Source of the DNA: an uncultured Bacteroidales bacterium
GTDB taxonomy: Bacteria > Bacteroidota > Bacteroidia > Bacteroidales > Muribaculaceae
Direction: 5' to 3'
Assembly (NCBI GenBank): GCA_947176515.1
Contig: CAMWQZ010000080.1
Span: 1 to 6,193 of the forward strand
Length of the DNA: 6,193 bases
Position numbers and translations under genes: made by a program. The notes beneath the pieces are model-generated. The model was given only the letters and a program-made list of their open reading frames with translations, was not told the origin of the DNA and did not search any database. Positions 6,123 to 6,193 of the stretch are shown here, piece by piece; position 1 is the first letter of the stretch; the number at the start of each line of letters is the position of its first letter.

Positions 6123-6193
6123 CTGTCTCTTTTAGACATCTCCGAGCCCACGAGACAAGAGGCATGGGAGTTGGGATGTGGTGTCTGTGAAAA
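6123..6193 (+). other. Illumina Nextera adapter read-through (non-genomic contamination)
   Basis: Bases 6123-6141 match the Tn5 mosaic end CTGTCTCTTATACACATCT except at 6132 and 6135. Bases 6142-6156 match the Nextera read-2 adapter remainder CCGAGCCCACGAGAC exactly. Bases 6157-6164 (AAGAGGCA) equal a standard Nextera i7 index (N711 as I recall it). The remaining 29 bases look like a G-rich, error-laden copy of the P7 flow-cell sequence ending in AAAA. The order mosaic end, adapter, index, P7 is what a short-insert read produces. This stretch should be trimmed; it carries no biology. Confidence 0.96.

Noticed and set aside
6123..6141. A real Tn5/IS50 mosaic end marking a transposon insertion
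   Set aside because: The 19-base mosaic end is followed directly by the synthetic Illumina adapter and index, not by IS50 sequence.
6123..6190. A Cys/Trp-containing novel C-terminus on the last protein, or a recombination breakpoint at 6122
   Set aside because: The change at 6123 is explained entirely by Nextera mosaic-end and adapter sequence.

Overview
The window looks like a chromosomal segment from a Bacteroidales member, perhaps Muribaculaceae-like. This rests on four things: Bacteroidetes-type -7 boxes (TAnnTTTG) facing both ways in the one divergent intergenic region; no Shine-Dalgarno sequences before the starts; Bacteroidetes-style lipoproteins; and the gene content (a probable pyrE tail followed by an SRPBCC gene, and a DUF4369-type thiol-disulfide protein). 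Family-level placement is inference. No RNA genes, CRISPR arrays, insertion sequences or phage genes were seen.

Layout, left to right: the last 33 codons of a gene that looks like pyrE (orotate phosphoribosyltransferase); a small SRPBCC/START-like ligand-binding protein 16 bp downstream; a perfect 20-bp hairpin; a Rieske-like lipoprotein with an unusual cysteine set; then, convergent and only 8 bp away, a malic enzyme on the minus strand that carries the malic domain but no phosphotransacetylase domain. A 228-bp divergent promoter region separates it from ilvA (threonine ammonia-lyase with one ACT domain). An exported ADP-ribosylglycohydrolase-family lipoprotein follows ilvA by 18 bp and probably shares its transcript. 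Last comes the N-terminal part of a DUF4369/thioredoxin-type periplasmic protein.

The most important observation concerns data quality. The final 71 bases (6123-6193) are not genomic. They match an Illumina Nextera read-through: the transposon mosaic end with two mismatches, the exact 15-base read-2 adapter, an 8-base i7 index, and a degraded P7 tail. The apparent stop codon of the last gene is therefore an artefact. The gene is cut by the end of the contig, and its thioredoxin domain is missing for that reason, not biologically.

Metabolically, malic enzyme (malate to pyruvate) and IlvA (threonine to 2-oxobutyrate) produce the two 2-oxo acids used by acetohydroxyacid synthase, so their divergent arrangement could reflect a shared link to branched-chain amino acid supply; this is inference. 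I see no convincing new multi-gene system. The biologically most interesting items are the exported ADP-ribosylglycohydrolase-like protein with altered metal-site residues and the Rieske-like lipoprotein lacking the canonical histidines.
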